From: Xestospongia bergquistia | Lineage: Eukaryota > Porifera > Demospongiae > Haplosclerida > Petrosiidae | Direction: 5' to 3' | Assembly (NCBI GenBank): GCA_963965975.1 | Contig: OZ014414.1 | Coordinates: 9,514,730-9,578,729, forward strand | DNA length: 64,000 nt | Shown here: piece by piece, positions 38,481 through 51,268 of the stretch | How positions within the stretch are numbered: position 1 is the stretch's first letter | How the letters are laid out: each line of letters begins with the position of its first letter | Program-made: the position numbers and the translations under genes | Notes under the pieces: model-generated | Told to the model about the DNA's origin: nothing | Databases searched by the model: none | The model's input: only the letters and a program-made list of their open reading frames with translations

Positions 38481-39834
38481 CTATATAGTATGTACATCCT
38501 CATGTGATGTCATTGTATGTACATTATCTTTGGGGTATCCACTATCAAATGACATTGCTTTCCTTACAGGTGGTAAATGTTGTAAACTTATTCTTCTTCT
38601 TCTTTGTTGTTTTGTTACATTATTTGACGGAGGGTTTAATATGATGGGACGAGACTCAAGAGAATTTTTTCTTTGTCTTGGTAACTCCTCTTCGCTTGGT
38701 AATGGGTGTGGCTTGTGAGATTCAACTCTCCGTCTTGATTGTTCTTTATTTAAAAGTGGGTGTGGCCTGGGGACAAGAGAGTTGGTTTGTGGCTGTTCTT
38801 CATCACCTGATAATGGGTGTGGCTTGTGGGAGTTAATTTTCTTTCGCTGCTGTTCCTCTGACTTAGATAGTGACTGACGTGGTTTAACAATGATAGGACG
38901 AGACTCAAGAGAGTTTGCTCTTTGTCTTTCCTCTCTATTTAACAATGGATCACGTGAATGTGGTTTGAGGATAACAGGACAAGACTCAAGAGAACCTTTC
39001 CTAGGACGTTCCTCATCATGCATTTGATGACGTTCTTCCTGAGGAGAGTCTTGAGGAGAAACAGATGGAGATTTTGTTGGCTGACCAGAGACTACAACAG
39101 GTGGTAACCTATTTCTACAAGCACTATCATTAGTTCCAATACTAGCTCCTACTCTTTCTATAAATGGCGCTATCAGTTGTTCTCTCTCTCTTAACATTTC
39201 CATACTCCAAAATGACTTAGATGCTTGTCTTGAAGAAGGAGAGAAGAGATCAGAATGATGTACGTGAGGAAGTGAGCTTTGGGTGTTAGACGGAGGAGAA
39301 GTTTTTAGCGCATCATCAGTTGATGACCTTCTTGGTACTGGACGAACAATACATATTGGTACTGTCTGTCTCCTGTTATAAGCAGAAGATGGTCGGACGT
39401 TAGAAGGTGCAGGAGTTTGATGAGAGGTTCTGTCCACTTGAGCTAGAAAAATAAAAGTAGATCATTATGTTAGCATCCATTGAATTTTGTATGCATCCAT
39501 TCATCTAAACTATGTATCCATTCAAACGTGCATGCATCCATTCATCTAAACTATGTATCCATTGAAACTTGCATGAATCCATTCATTTAAACTATGTATC
39601 CATTGAATCTTGCATGCATCCATTCATCTAAATTATGTATCCATTCAAATTTGCATGCATCCATTCATCTAAACTATGTATCCATTGATTCTTGCATGCA
39701 TCTATTCGAACTTGCATGCATCTATTTATAAAAGTTGATAACTTACTGGACGTTCTTTGCAGTACATCTGCAGTAGTCATAGTAACAACTGGAGAAGTTA
39801 TAGGATGTGTTCCACTAGAATTGAATGCTAGCAT
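38481..39834 (-). CDS. Unrecognised Pro/Arg/Ser-rich protein with internal repeats
   Basis: Two exons, 39747-39834 (ATG at 39834) and 38481-39442, joined in phase, giving 349 residues. No globular domain is recognisable. A helical patch FWSMEMLREREQLIAPFIER lies near residue 110. The second half repeats a motif: SLESCPVILKP, NSLESRPIIVKP, NSHKPHPLSGDEEQ, NSLVPRPHPLLNKEQ, ESHKPHPLPSEEE and NSLESRPIILNP, separated by Arg/Gln/Glu-rich spacers. It is probably disordered. Open frame length, good splice sites and protein-level repetition argue that it is real. Function unknown. Confidence 0.7.
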
Positions 39835-40145
39835 TTTCAAAAAGGACTCCTTGATTTTAAATTTTCAAAAAACTGACTCAAAATTGTTTTAACAATATTT
39901 AAATATAATAGCACAGCTCATCAATAATGTTAAGGTGGTCTGGAATGTTATAAATATCTTTAACATTAAGTTTAATTAGAAATACAATTGTTTTATGACC
40001 TCATGAATATCATTATATCAATATGTCACACTTTACAATTGTTCTATTGTGTTATATAATATTATATAAAAGATGTGGGTGGGTGTGTACTATCTGGGTG
40101 GCCAGCAGATGTTAGATTATCAATTTATCATATTAATGTTGTAGA
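39835..40145. other. Intergenic spacer
   Basis: AT-rich, no open frame. It lies between the unknown gene and the 3' end of the PARP gene on the same strand. Confidence 0.4.
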
Positions 40146-42513
40146 TTACTTGAAGTTAAATTTGACACGAAGTAAATATCGCATTTTAACCTGGAAAGGT
40201 AATATAATATTACTTCATATTAAAATAATATAACATACTGTATCTATAGTAACATGTACTCTAAAATATATGAATTCATTCGCTGATTATTAAAGATATC
40301 TGTTAATGATCCTTTAAACTTTCTATCTTCTTGTTACATTTAGAAAGAGGATGCTTCATCAGAGGTATCCTCAATATAGAGGTTGTATAATACACTAAAG
40401 TATTAGTATGGGACTAGAACAAGTGTCCTCAATATAGAGGTTGTATAATACACTAAAGTATTAGTATGGGACTAGAACAAGTGTACTCAATATAGAGGTT
40501 GTATAATACACTAAAGTATTAGTATGGGACTAGAACAAGTGTCCTCAATATAGAGGTTGTATAATACACTAAAGTATTAGTATGGGACTTGTCCTCAATA
40601 TAGAGGTTGTATAATACACTAAAGTATTAGTATGGGACTAGAACAAGTGTCCTCAATATAGAGGTTGTATAATGCACTAAAGTATTAGTATGGGACTAGA
40701 ACAAGTGTACTCAATATAGAGGTTGTATAATACACTAAAGTATTAGTATGGGACTTGTCCTCAATATAGAGGTTGTATAATACACTAAAGTATTAGTATG
40801 GGACTTGTCCTCAATATAGAGGATATGTCCTAAACTAGATATTAAAGTACTAGATGGGATCCGATAAAAAGGTATATTTCATACATAATGGATATGATGG
40901 ATGGTACATGTTACTATGGTAACATACCTGGCTAGTATCATAAACAATAAACTCATTATAATTAAGGGTATATCCCCCTTTATTCTCCACTTCAGTATTA
41001 ATAGCTTGACCCAGTGGTATCACACAGCCATCAGGTCTATTAATAGTACACAATATAGATGACATCATATAGCTACTATATATATTATATGGCTTACAGG
41101 GTATGATTGTGGGCGGAGTCAGGAGCAATTCGACCTAAACCTTTGACACTATGAGTATCTTTAGGTAAACGATGAGCATTATAGTCAGCTGCTAATAACT
41201 CATTAGGTTTTCCCAAGGATACCTAATGGACAGACAAATAAATAAATCGATATACCCCTTGATGGATGGATCGACTTTAATACCTCACTTAACAGAAGTA
41301 ACCCTTCATTTCTAATGGGCGTGGCAAAACAATAATTAGCACTTTTTGAACACATGTCAGCAAAATAGATACCTTTACCAAACTAGAAAATAAATTCAAT
41401 TAAATGGGTGTGTCCTCACCACACCCACACTAATTACCATATATCCAGTAACAGGTGCTTCAGGTGGTGCAATACGTAATCCTTGACTTAAAATTCCAAC
41501 CCAATTAGTGAGACGAGATCCGTGCCATAGCAACTGACGATTACCTACGTCTTTAAATGCTGTCTCCTCCCCCTCTCTATTAATTTCATAGACTTGTTGA
41601 ACATCGAGAGAGAAATTTCTATGTGTACGTCCATGGGTTTGTGTAACATATCTAATATGATATCATGAAACTCTATAATAATATGAAACTCATCAATCCA
41701 TTTAAGTTATAACACATCATATGATCTGTTGATCCATATTATTAATCTAGCCATCCATCTGTCCATCCATCAATCTATCTATCTATCTATCCATCTATCT
41801 TACTTCTTAATAAGATCAATTATTTCATTGTCTTCATCTAATGGTTTCAGATCACAATGTAATCCTTTATAATGATGATCGTATGGATGTTCTATTTCAT
41901 AATCTGTTCTTTGAAGGACTGTCATTGCTATCTGGATGTCACTGAGGGCCTGTAGGTGAAGTTAATAAGGGGGTGGGGTCTTTACAATACAAGATTAACC
42001 TCTAAGAGTGCTAATTTCTGCTTGATTTCTTCATCAGTTGTAATTAATGGGGGACGTCTCATTCTATATGTTATTGGATGTCATTTATCCATCCATCCAT
42101 TCATCCATCCATCCATCCATATATTATCTGTTCATCCATTTACCCAAAATCATGTGGTATTCTTGTATAAAATTCATCACAAGCTTTATAAATGGGATCA
42201 CCCCTTGTATTATTAGCTTGAATAAGAGATTCAATCTTCTTAAGAGCTGCATAACCTGACTTGATTTGAGCTGTTGTTAGTTTACCTAGAAAGAGAGAGA
42301 GAGACAGAGAGAGAGAGACAGAGAGAGAGACAAAGACAGAGACAGAGACAGAGACAGAGATAGAGAGAGAGACAGAGAGAGAGAGAGACAGAGAGAGAGT
42401 CAGAGACAGAGAGAGAGACAGAGAGAGAGAGACAGAGAGAGACAGAGACAGAGATAGAGAGAGAGACAGAGAGAGAGAGAGACACAGAGAGAGTCAGAGA
42501 CAGAGAGAGAGAC

Positions 42514-42550
<37 letters not shown>

Positions 42551-45424
42551 CAGAGAGAGAGACAGAGAGAGACAGAGACAGAGAGAGAGATAGAGTAAAA
42601 GGATTATATCATTATCAACCTAGAGGAGCCTTTTTAGTATCATATTTCATCTCCTTGACAACATCTTCCATAGCTTGTACATTACATATTAACTGAATTA
42701 ACTCCTAATGGAAAATAACAAAAATACATTTACTGAAAAAATATTACCACTAATTAAAAGGTATGAATATTATTAAGAACAAATTAATTGATTAAAACAT
42801 ATTTCAATGGTTGTCATGACTACCCATGCCTCATACAAAGCATGTAATTTTATCAAAACAGGTTACCTGAACTCGTTTGTCCAGTTTTGATTGAGGCTTT
42901 GGTTTGATAGACTCTCCCTTTATATCTTCTGGAGCATCTGTCTCTTCTTTCTCCTCCTATTAATACAATGAAATAGATATATGAATATTAAAATGGATGT
43001 ATAGTTAGAGTAATGGATGTATATACACAATACAATGGATTTATAGATAGAGTAATGGATGTATATACACAATACAATGGATTTATAGATAGAGTAATGG
43101 ATGTATATACACAATACAATGGATTTATAGATAGAGCAATGGATATATATACACAATGCAATGGATTTATAGATAGAGCAATGGATATATATACACAGTG
43201 CAATGGATTTATAGATAGAGCAATGGATATATATACACAGTGCAATGGATTTATAGATAGAGCAATGGATATATATACACAATGCAATGGATTTATAGAT
43301 AGAGCAATGGATATATATACACAATGCAATGGATCTATAGTTAGAGCAATGGATATATATACAATGTAATGAATATCCAGATTGAACAATGGATTTATAA
43401 AGAAATACAAAAAACTGTATTAACGATTGTCTCCATAGCAACTGTTGCTATAACAATATGTATGTCCATCATGTACAAAATACACGAATGGATAGATGGA
43501 TAAATAGACAAATAAATGGATATACGGTCGAAGACAATGTTGTCATGGCGACCGTGATCCCATAAACCACAAAACAAACCAATTTATTATCAAATAACAT
43601 TCTCTAAAACCACAAAAGAAAGGAACAAAACCAGACAATGTAACATGATATCATGACAGGTATCATAAAAATGCAAGTCTCTAAAATAAATGTGTCTCTC
43701 AGACTATATATGACATCTGATGTAATTAACATCAAGATTATATCAATTATTAATGGAATGTTCTCACAAAGATAATTATGAGCTGTGATCAGACTGTTTG
43801 AGTAAATAAAGATAAAAATTGACAGGACAAGAGAGAGTGAGGTCAAAATTTTATCTCATAATGTTTTGATTGAAGAATTTCTTAAATTTGGTCTTCTTTC
43901 CAAATTGTTGAGGTCAATTAATTAATGAACTATAGTATGTCTGTGAGTAGTTGGGCTTCCAGATATAACTAGTTTGATAAACTAGTTTGGTCAGTTTTGT
44001 GGTCATTGTGGGATGCTTATTAATTAACCTAACAATGTGTCCATTATTCTAATTGTACTGTCCATATACTAGAACCTATTTATCCATTAGTCCATCCATA
44101 TATCCATTGTATTATTATTCATCCATACTTTAGCTTCATAATCCATTTCAAGGAGATCGTATTTTCCGGGCACTTTTACAAATGAGTCTTTATCATTCCA
44201 ATCATTTTGAGTCTTATCATAAAATCTATCAGAGTTAAAAATTACATGTTATTATAATATGTACATATTATGATAATGTACATGTATTATTTGAAGCTGT
44301 CTCTTTCAAAATAATATTAAAGACATTTAGTAACTGTACAATTATAAAGAATCTCAGTGTTACAATGGATAATGGTATGTCCTCTTTATAGTATCTTTAT
44401 AACTTGTTGAGATAAAGTCTTACTTCTTTCTGAAAGTATCTTTAGCTGACTCTAAATCTCCACCAAATGATAACAACTGATGTTGTCCAACTTTACCAAC
44501 TATTAATAAATACAAAAAATATCACACTATATTATGTTATAATTATGGTTGGTAATTAATAGTATTATTGACAGGGTTTACCTCGTCCCCACCGAAACCA
44601 GACGCTATAAAGTGGTTTATTATCATCAACTAACAGCTGTAGTAAATAAAATTTATTATTATTGTTCTTCAAATTAGTCTAAAGTGGAGAAAAGAACGAG
44701 TAAATAAGCACCTTACTAAGATACACCTACACATGTACATGTACTTAATATGACATATACATGTACTTAATATGACATATACATGTACATATATTACATG
44801 TACATGTAGCTAGAATACATGTACATGTAGCTAGATTACATCTAAATGTAGCTAGATTACATCTACATGTACCTAGATCACATCTACATGTACCTAGATC
44901 ACATCTACATGTACCTAGATCACATCTACATGTAGCTAGATTACATCTACATGTACATTTATTACATGTACATGTACATAGATTACATGCACATGTGGGT
45001 GTACATGTACATATACTCTAGGTACACGTGATGACGTGATGTGTGGATGTTACTAGTGACATATGATAATATTGTTAAAGGATATTATAGTGACTAATAT
45101 CAATTAACCACAATGTTAGACAGGATGTGTTATGGAGAGTACATGTACATGTATAATGAAATGTACATGTTTCTACATGGAGATATCTTACCTGATTTAG
45201 CATTGAGTTCCATACTTCACTTCCTTCTGTGTAGACGTGAGCCTATATTGAGGATATAAGAGGGTAAGTATTATATAGGATATTAGGGTGTACATTCTGA
45301 TATTAGGGTATATATCCTGATATGAGGGTATAATGAGTACATGTATTATTTGTACCTTTCCTAATTTTTGTGTGCATTCTGAATCAACTGGAGCTTTTCC
45401 AGAGAATACATGAGATTTCAAATC

Positions 45425-45475
<51 letters not shown>

Positions 45476-46971
45476 GTTACAAAATCTAACTTAATCTAAT
45501 AACCTTCAGAAGAAGTAGCAGTTGAAGACAACTCCATATCATTATTATCATTACTAGCACTATTACTAGTAGTAGTAGTAGCAGTAGTGGTAGTAGCAGA
45601 TGATACAGTAGATGTGGCAGATGTAACAATGTTACCTATTATAATAGGAAATGACATATAATGATAATGATCACTTGATCAGTTTAACACGATATGGTTC
45701 ATTGAATCTATTGTTTAATATCACGTTAACACAACATATAGAAATATACTTTGACCATTGGATGATCCTGGAACAGATGAAGCTTCTGTTCTTGGAGTGC
45801 GCCGTACAACTTTTTTGACACGCCCACTTGAATCAACACTCATAGAAATCTTTACAACATCCACTGCTGAACCACTAGTAGAAGGAGTACTGTCCGAGGA
45901 ACCTTGTAGTCTTCGTTTTATCTTCCGACTGACTTTAGTAACAGTATTGGTCTGTTCCATTTTCATCAAATCCAACATGTAAGGTCGTCCGTTTATTGTC
46001 ATGGCTACATTGACAGTGCCAGCTGCAAATGAAGATTCAAGAGATTGAGAATCTGCATCAGAATAATTCTTCCAATTGCCATAATCATCTTGCCACACCC
46101 ACTCGTATTCTATAACAAGAAATATTCATTATCTAATTAAATCATTAATTTTGTCTGTCCATTGTCTCATTTATTTATCTATCTACCCATCTATCCATCT
46201 GTCTATTCATAAATCATTCATCCATTTATTACCATTGTAATTCACATCATCAGGATCAACTCGTCGTATTTTCCATTTTGATGAACTATTAGATTCATCT
46301 TCCATTTCCTCTCCTTTTAAGTCAATATTGTAACGTTTGGTAGCCAATGTGACTCCTAAACTATCAACATCAGACAAGTAGGCCGCCTCAAGATGTCGTC
46401 TAGTGCTTTCTGGATATCTGTATAGATGAATGGACGAATGGAGAGATAGAAGAATTGATAGATGGATGATGAATGGATGATGAATGGATGGATGGATTAA
46501 CGAACATGTGAACAGCACACAAACCACACCTCTTCCAAACTCCACCTTCATTCCATTCCCAAACTGAGGGCTTATAATTGGTTGTTCCTATAGGAACACA
46601 GCGTATATCTCGAGGCCAACCAGTAGTGACGTTAACTTGAGACATGGTTCGAAATCTAATTTTCATTTTAACCCCTTTAGCAACGGCCATAGTCATTTCA
46701 TCAGCTCCTACACAAAACGAGTCTATCAACGTCTCATTATGTTCTTCTGAATATGGCGTCCACTTCCCGCCATCTCCAAGCCACTCCCATTGAACTGTTT
46801 TAACCTTTTTTGAGGCACTTGCACCCTCGTCTTCAGAACCTATTGCAAAAGAAAAGGTTTAAAAATAAAATTTAGGTAATTAAAGAAATTAAAATTGCAA
46901 ATAAACTGTGCTGTCTCATCACGTGACTCACCTTTGGTTCTCTTCCTGGCAGCTCTTGTTCTGGTAGCCAT
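40146..46971 (-). CDS. PARP2-like poly(ADP-ribose) polymerase with three WWE-type domains
   Basis: ATG at 46971 ([13 protein letters not shown]), stop at 40146-40148. Domains in order: WWE1 ([20 protein letters not shown] to [18 protein letters not shown]), WWE2 ([13 protein letters not shown], then [13 protein letters not shown]), WWE3 ([20 protein letters not shown]), a basic Ser-rich linker, WGR ([35 protein letters not shown]), the helical regulatory domain ([38 protein letters not shown]) and the catalytic domain. The catalytic H-Y-E residues are all present: [23 protein letters not shown] and [10 protein letters not shown]. The end is [17 protein letters not shown] and catalytic parts match PARP2 closely; PARP2 senses DNA breaks. 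WWE domains bind iso-ADP-ribose in other proteins, and human PARP2 has none. The last intron (40191-40929) holds a satellite array. Confidence 0.92.
40360..40825. repeat. 58-bp tandem array in the last PARP intron
   Basis: About nine units of TCCTCAATATAGAGGTTGTA, TAATACACTAAAGTATTAGT and ATGGGACTAGAACAAGTG. Some units lack the ACTAGAACAAGT part (46 bp). A diverged single unit occurs at about 54700-54775 in another gene. Confidence 0.9.
42289..42596 (-). repeat. CT (minus sense) microsatellite at a PARP 3' splice site
   Basis: About 305 bp of GA/GACA repeats on the plus strand. On the gene's sense strand it is a CT tract ending in TTTCTAG at the exon. Confidence 0.9.
43005..43370. repeat. 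42-bp minisatellite in a PARP intron
   Basis: About eight units of ATGGATRTATATACACARTR, then CAATGGATTTATAGATAGAG. The period is divisible by three and stop-free, so long repetitive frames appear on both strands; these are not genes. Confidence 0.9.
44720..45010. repeat. ATGTACATGTAC-rich array in a PARP intron
   Basis: Irregular units such as GATTACATCTACATGTAGCT and TACATGTACATGT. It is built on the same palindromic core as the array at 4440-4850. Confidence 0.75.
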
Positions 46972-47432
46972 TACTTCCACCCACTGTGAATCGAAGAACG
47001 TCATATGACGTCATAACAATTCATTATTGATCAATAAAGAACCAAGTCGTAGAGATTACTCGAGGTAAATCTACATTTTTCGGTCTTTTGTCGATCTCAA
47101 AGACCTCTCTGCTAGTTATTAGTGCCTACTAATAGTGCTCTCGAAGGACTCAGTCGACAGAGTAAGTCAAGAAGCGATTGTCTTTGCCAGATCAGCACTA
47201 TTTTCTAGGAAACGAGATAACTGACTTTTGTACTTGATAAATAGCTCACAGAAAGAAAACCACTAAATTTGGCAAAACTACAACTTCTATACAAGACCTT
47301 TACTCATTTCTAACTTATTTTAATTAGTTATTTCTCTCTCTACTTGAGTCAAAAGCTTCTTTGAGCCAGGAAAGAATTTATAAGATATTCTCTGTGCTAT
47401 TGTCTTTATAACAAGACTTACTGCTGTATAAA
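46972..47432. promoter_or_regulatory. Divergent promoter region PARP/FoxO
   Basis: 461 bp between start codons, no open frame. CpGs cluster at 46990-47160 (for example GTCGTAGAG, CTCGAGG, TTTTCGGTC). Confidence 0.45.
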
Positions 47433-50400
47433 ATGGCTGAGGGTTTCCCTATGGATCCTGCTCAATTAGCTCTGGAATTACAGGGGCTAGAAAGCCGGTC
47501 TCGTTCTAGTACCTGGCCGTGTCAGGATGATGAAAATGGCAGTCGAGATCATTCTGAGTCACCTGTTCCTACCGTGTTAAACACTAGCACAAAAAGTGAG
47601 CCCCCGAAAAAGATGAGAAATGCCTGGGGGAATTTATCGTACGCCGATCTTATCACTCAAGCTATCCTTTCCTCGCCTGATAAGAGACTAACCCTATCTG
47701 AGATTTACGATTGGATTGTACATAACATACCTTATTTTTCTGATAAAGCATCCAGTCCATCTACAGCTGGTTGGAAAGTAAGTCTGTTATATCCTGTATT
47801 CTGTGAACTGTGAATGTATGTTTCTTTTTGGGTAAATTTGAAAGGGAAAAGATGTTAATGTAAACACTATCTTGTTTTATCAAACTAGTTGAATGATCAA
47901 TGATGTAGATTGTGAATAGTGAACATTAGTACTTGCTCCAGGATATAGCTACCATTAGTAAGCTCTAGACTAGTTGACTTCAGTACTTACTCCAGGATAT
48001 AATTACCATAGTAAACTCTAGACTAGTGAATGTCAGTATTTGCTCCAGGATATAACTACCATTAGTAAACTCTAGACTAGTAAACATCAGTACTTACCAC
48101 AGTGACCTAGGATAGCTACCATTAGTAAGCTCTAGACTAATAAACATCAGTGCTTACCACAGTGACCTAGGATAGCTACCATTAGTAAGCTCTAGACTAG
48201 TGAACATCAGTACTTACCACAGTGACCTAGGATAGCTACCATTAGTAACCTCTAGACTAGTGAACATCAGTACTTACCACAGTGACCTAGGATAGCTACC
48301 ATTAGTAACCTCTAGACTAGTAAACATCAGTACTTTGACCTAGGATAGCTACCATTTCTAGACTAGTACTTGCCCAGTGACCTAGGACAGTTCCTTGAAT
48401 GATATATACTGTATTTGTTAAATTAACTCATGTACTAAAATATTTAATGAATAGTGTTATAGAAAGGAGAAAAATTAATAATATGTTATTAAAGAAGTGT
48501 TGATAAATAGCATTGTAGCTGTTTATAAGTGAAAGGATCTTGCACACACACGCACACACACTCACACTTTAAATCATATAGTACTGTAAATGTCCTGTGT
48601 CAGTTCATCTACTGCTTGTCTTGTCCTTAATTCAACATCCTGTTGTGTTGATGGTAATTTTAGTAGTAAACTCTCTTTTGATAACTTGATAACTGTTCTT
48701 TTCATCTCAACTTATACGAGACCAAGTGGGTAGTTGGTGAATGCCTTAACATTGCTATGGCAACCTTTCTGTTTCCATGGCAATGTAGGGAAAGTTCATG
48801 AGAATAAGGTTTATATTGAGGTAGTCTTAATATGAGTTCTGATGACAATGAAATCACTAGTCTAATTAAACCAATAAATGCTTTGTCAGCAGATTAATGT
48901 CTGAGTTTGTGATAGAAGGTCTTTACATGTAATATAAATATTTTGTGTTATAAATTTAAGATATTAATAATGTGATGTGTATATATGCGATGTGCGTGTG
49001 TGCTTGTGTTATCTATGCATCCATTTTGTTATCATCCATCCATTTGTGTCCTCTATTCGTCCATTTAACTTTAAACATTGTCTCTGATAAATTGTTCTCG
49101 TCCATTGTTAATGGGTATTGATCCATTTTGTCTATCTATGCATCCATTTAACATAGTATGTATCTATTTACAACTTATTTCTTAATTGCTTTAACTGATA
49201 CTATTCATCCATAACTAATTTTATTAATCCATTAATACAATAAATACTTACTACAAGAGTACTGATTTTGGCGGGACAGCTAATAATGAGAAGTGGGTGT
49301 GTGATACTCCTCATATAGGAGGTGGTTTATAAGGGTATCATGACCACATTAAAATAATTGAGATTCTTTGACGTGTGAATAAAACTAATAAAAATAATTT
49401 ATGAATATTATTAAATGAAAAATTATTAACTATATGAGCTTATGGAACAATGTCTTGTTAATGGGTGTATATTTTTGTTGATGGATGGATGGACGATGTG
49501 CTATGGATGTATGTTTATTAGAAAAGGTGTGGTTCATTAATAATATTCAGTATCATAATATAATATTACATGTAAAAAACACACCCTCTTTTACTGTCAT
49601 CAAACAAAATGATTGTATTTCAATAAATAGTTGTGTTCTTGACTACTTGAGTGAAATTACTTATCTCTCTCTCTCTCTCTCTCAGAATTCAGTACGTCAC
49701 AATTTATCTCTACATAGTCGGTTTGTCAAAGTACAAAATGAGAGTAGTGGTAAAAGTAGTTGGTGGACTGTTAATCTTGATGCTAAAAATACTCGAGGCA
49801 GACGAAGGTCATCATCAGTTGATAATGGTAATGCTCCTTCACCAAGATCAAAAAAGAAAGAAAGAAAGAAACAATTAAAGAAAATTAAAGGGACAGGCTC
49901 CTCAACTGATCTACAAACAAGTAGCCCTTGTGATAGTCCAACAGCAACCACAGGGTTCTTACAACCACCATGGAGCCCTTCTCCTCATATCGACTGTCCC
50001 TCTCCGGCTTCATCTGATCGCTCAGCAACTTATTCACCAGTAGCTTTCTCTCCTGTTTTGCAACGACACAGTCGAAATGCCACTCCTGTGTCTCCGTTAG
50101 TCTCCCCTCCTGCTTTGGAACATGAGAATGTCTTTAGTGGATCTAATTCATCTCTCCTGGATAGTTTTCAGGACAGTAACATGAGTGGAGGATTAATAGG
50201 GAGTGATATAACAGACCCCATGTCACAACAATGTATAGAATCGATGGCTTCCTTAAATCTAAGATCATCCCGTGACGGACTAGGATCCTCTTCATCTCTT
50301 TCCTCTCTAAATTCTCCTCGTCTACAACAGCTCAAAGCAACTCATGTATTTAATTTCTCTTCACTACCTGCTACTGGTACTATTGATGGGTCCTCAGGTT

Positions 50401-51268
50401 ACTCATCTGTGTCTGATACTGACCAAGCAATGCATACAGAGGTTCATCAAGGTCCTATAGCTCCGCCCCCTTATGATGATCACCTACCAAACTCGTCTGG
50501 TAACTCATTACGACCAGTGAATTGTAGTACACCAACACGCCATACTAGGTATGTGTGGGCGGGATTAGACTACCACAGTGATCCATTATTAGTAAGGATA
50601 GCTACCATTAGTAAGCTCTAGACTAGAGGAACATCAGTACTTACCACAGTGACCTAGGATAGCTACCATTAGTAAGCTCTAGACTAGTAAACATCAGTAC
50701 TTACCACAATGATCTAGGATAGCTCTACCATTAGTAAATTCTAGACTAGTGAACATTACTACTTACCACAGTGACCTAGGATAGCTACCATTAATAAGCT
50801 CTAGACTAGTGAACATCAGTACTTACAACAGTGACATAGGATAGCTACCATTAATAATCTCTAATATTATTCTTTAGTTTTGGAGCAAGCCACCAACTTC
50901 ATTTTTCACTCGCATATGAAGGTCGTCCACGATCAGGATCAGAACCTGCCCCTCATCTACACATGAACCATCATTTCCCACGTCCTCATCACCACATACC
51001 TAGAGACCTAGATCCCAGTCTCTTTACTGCCGATTTCAAAGACTTAAATATACATGATGTTATTCAACAAGAGTTACAATATGGGGGAGGATTGGATTTC
51101 ACAATGGCTGCATCAGATGGAACATATAGTTCTCTTAACCCTCGCACTCATCACAGTCCTCATCACTCTCATTTATGTCCTCCCCCCCTAACTAATGACC
51201 CTACTCTCACATCAGTGGCTTTAGACTCTCCGTTACAAGTACACAGACAGATAAACCCTGGATGGTAG
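47433..51268 (+). CDS. FOXO: Forkhead transcription factor FoxO
   Basis: Three exons, 47433-47777, 49686-50548 and 50878-51268, giving 532 residues. The forkhead domain (about 61-145) reads [52 protein letters not shown] and [11 protein letters not shown]. The K|N splice inside the domain is a known FoxO intron position. RxRxxS/T sites for Akt are present at T27 (RSRSSTWP) and S159 (RGRRRSSSV). A further RPRSGS motif occurs at 419-424. The basic region RGRRR after the domain is the expected nuclear localisation signal. FoxO acts below insulin/PI3K signalling in stress and growth control. Intron 1 (1.9 kb) and intron 2 both carry the 60-bp repeat family. Confidence 0.95.
47930..48395 (-). repeat. 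60-bp intronic tandem repeat, cluster B
   Basis: About 7.5 units in FoxO intron 1. The plus strand reads AGTACTTACCACAGTGACCT, AGGATAGCTACCATTAGTAA, GCTCTAGACTAGTGAACATC. The intron-like order (GTAAGT to CTAG) is on the minus strand, antisense to FoxO. The first units are more diverged. Confidence 0.95.
48362..48615. repeat. ~240-bp core element, copy 1
   Basis: Sequence from ACTTGCCCAGTGACCTAGGACAG through TGAATGATATATACTGTATT, GTAGCTGTTTATAAGTGAAA and GGATCTTGCACACACAC to TTTAAATCATATAGTACTGT. It is repeated almost base for base at 60763-61010. Confidence 0.9.
50566..50870 (-). repeat. 60-bp intronic tandem repeat, cluster C
   Basis: About five units in FoxO intron 2, in the same orientation relative to the host gene as cluster B. 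Confidence 0.9.

Noticed and set aside
42920-43441. Long frames on both strands with repeated [14 protein letters not shown]- and [14 protein letters not shown]-type peptides
   Set aside because: The 42-bp minisatellite in a PARP intron is divisible by three and stop-free; all its frames stay open.
46640-46660. GGTTCGAAATC resembling a tRNA B box
   Set aside because: It is within a PARP coding exon (RFRTMSQ) and no cloverleaf or A box is present. I found no tRNA or rRNA gene in the window.
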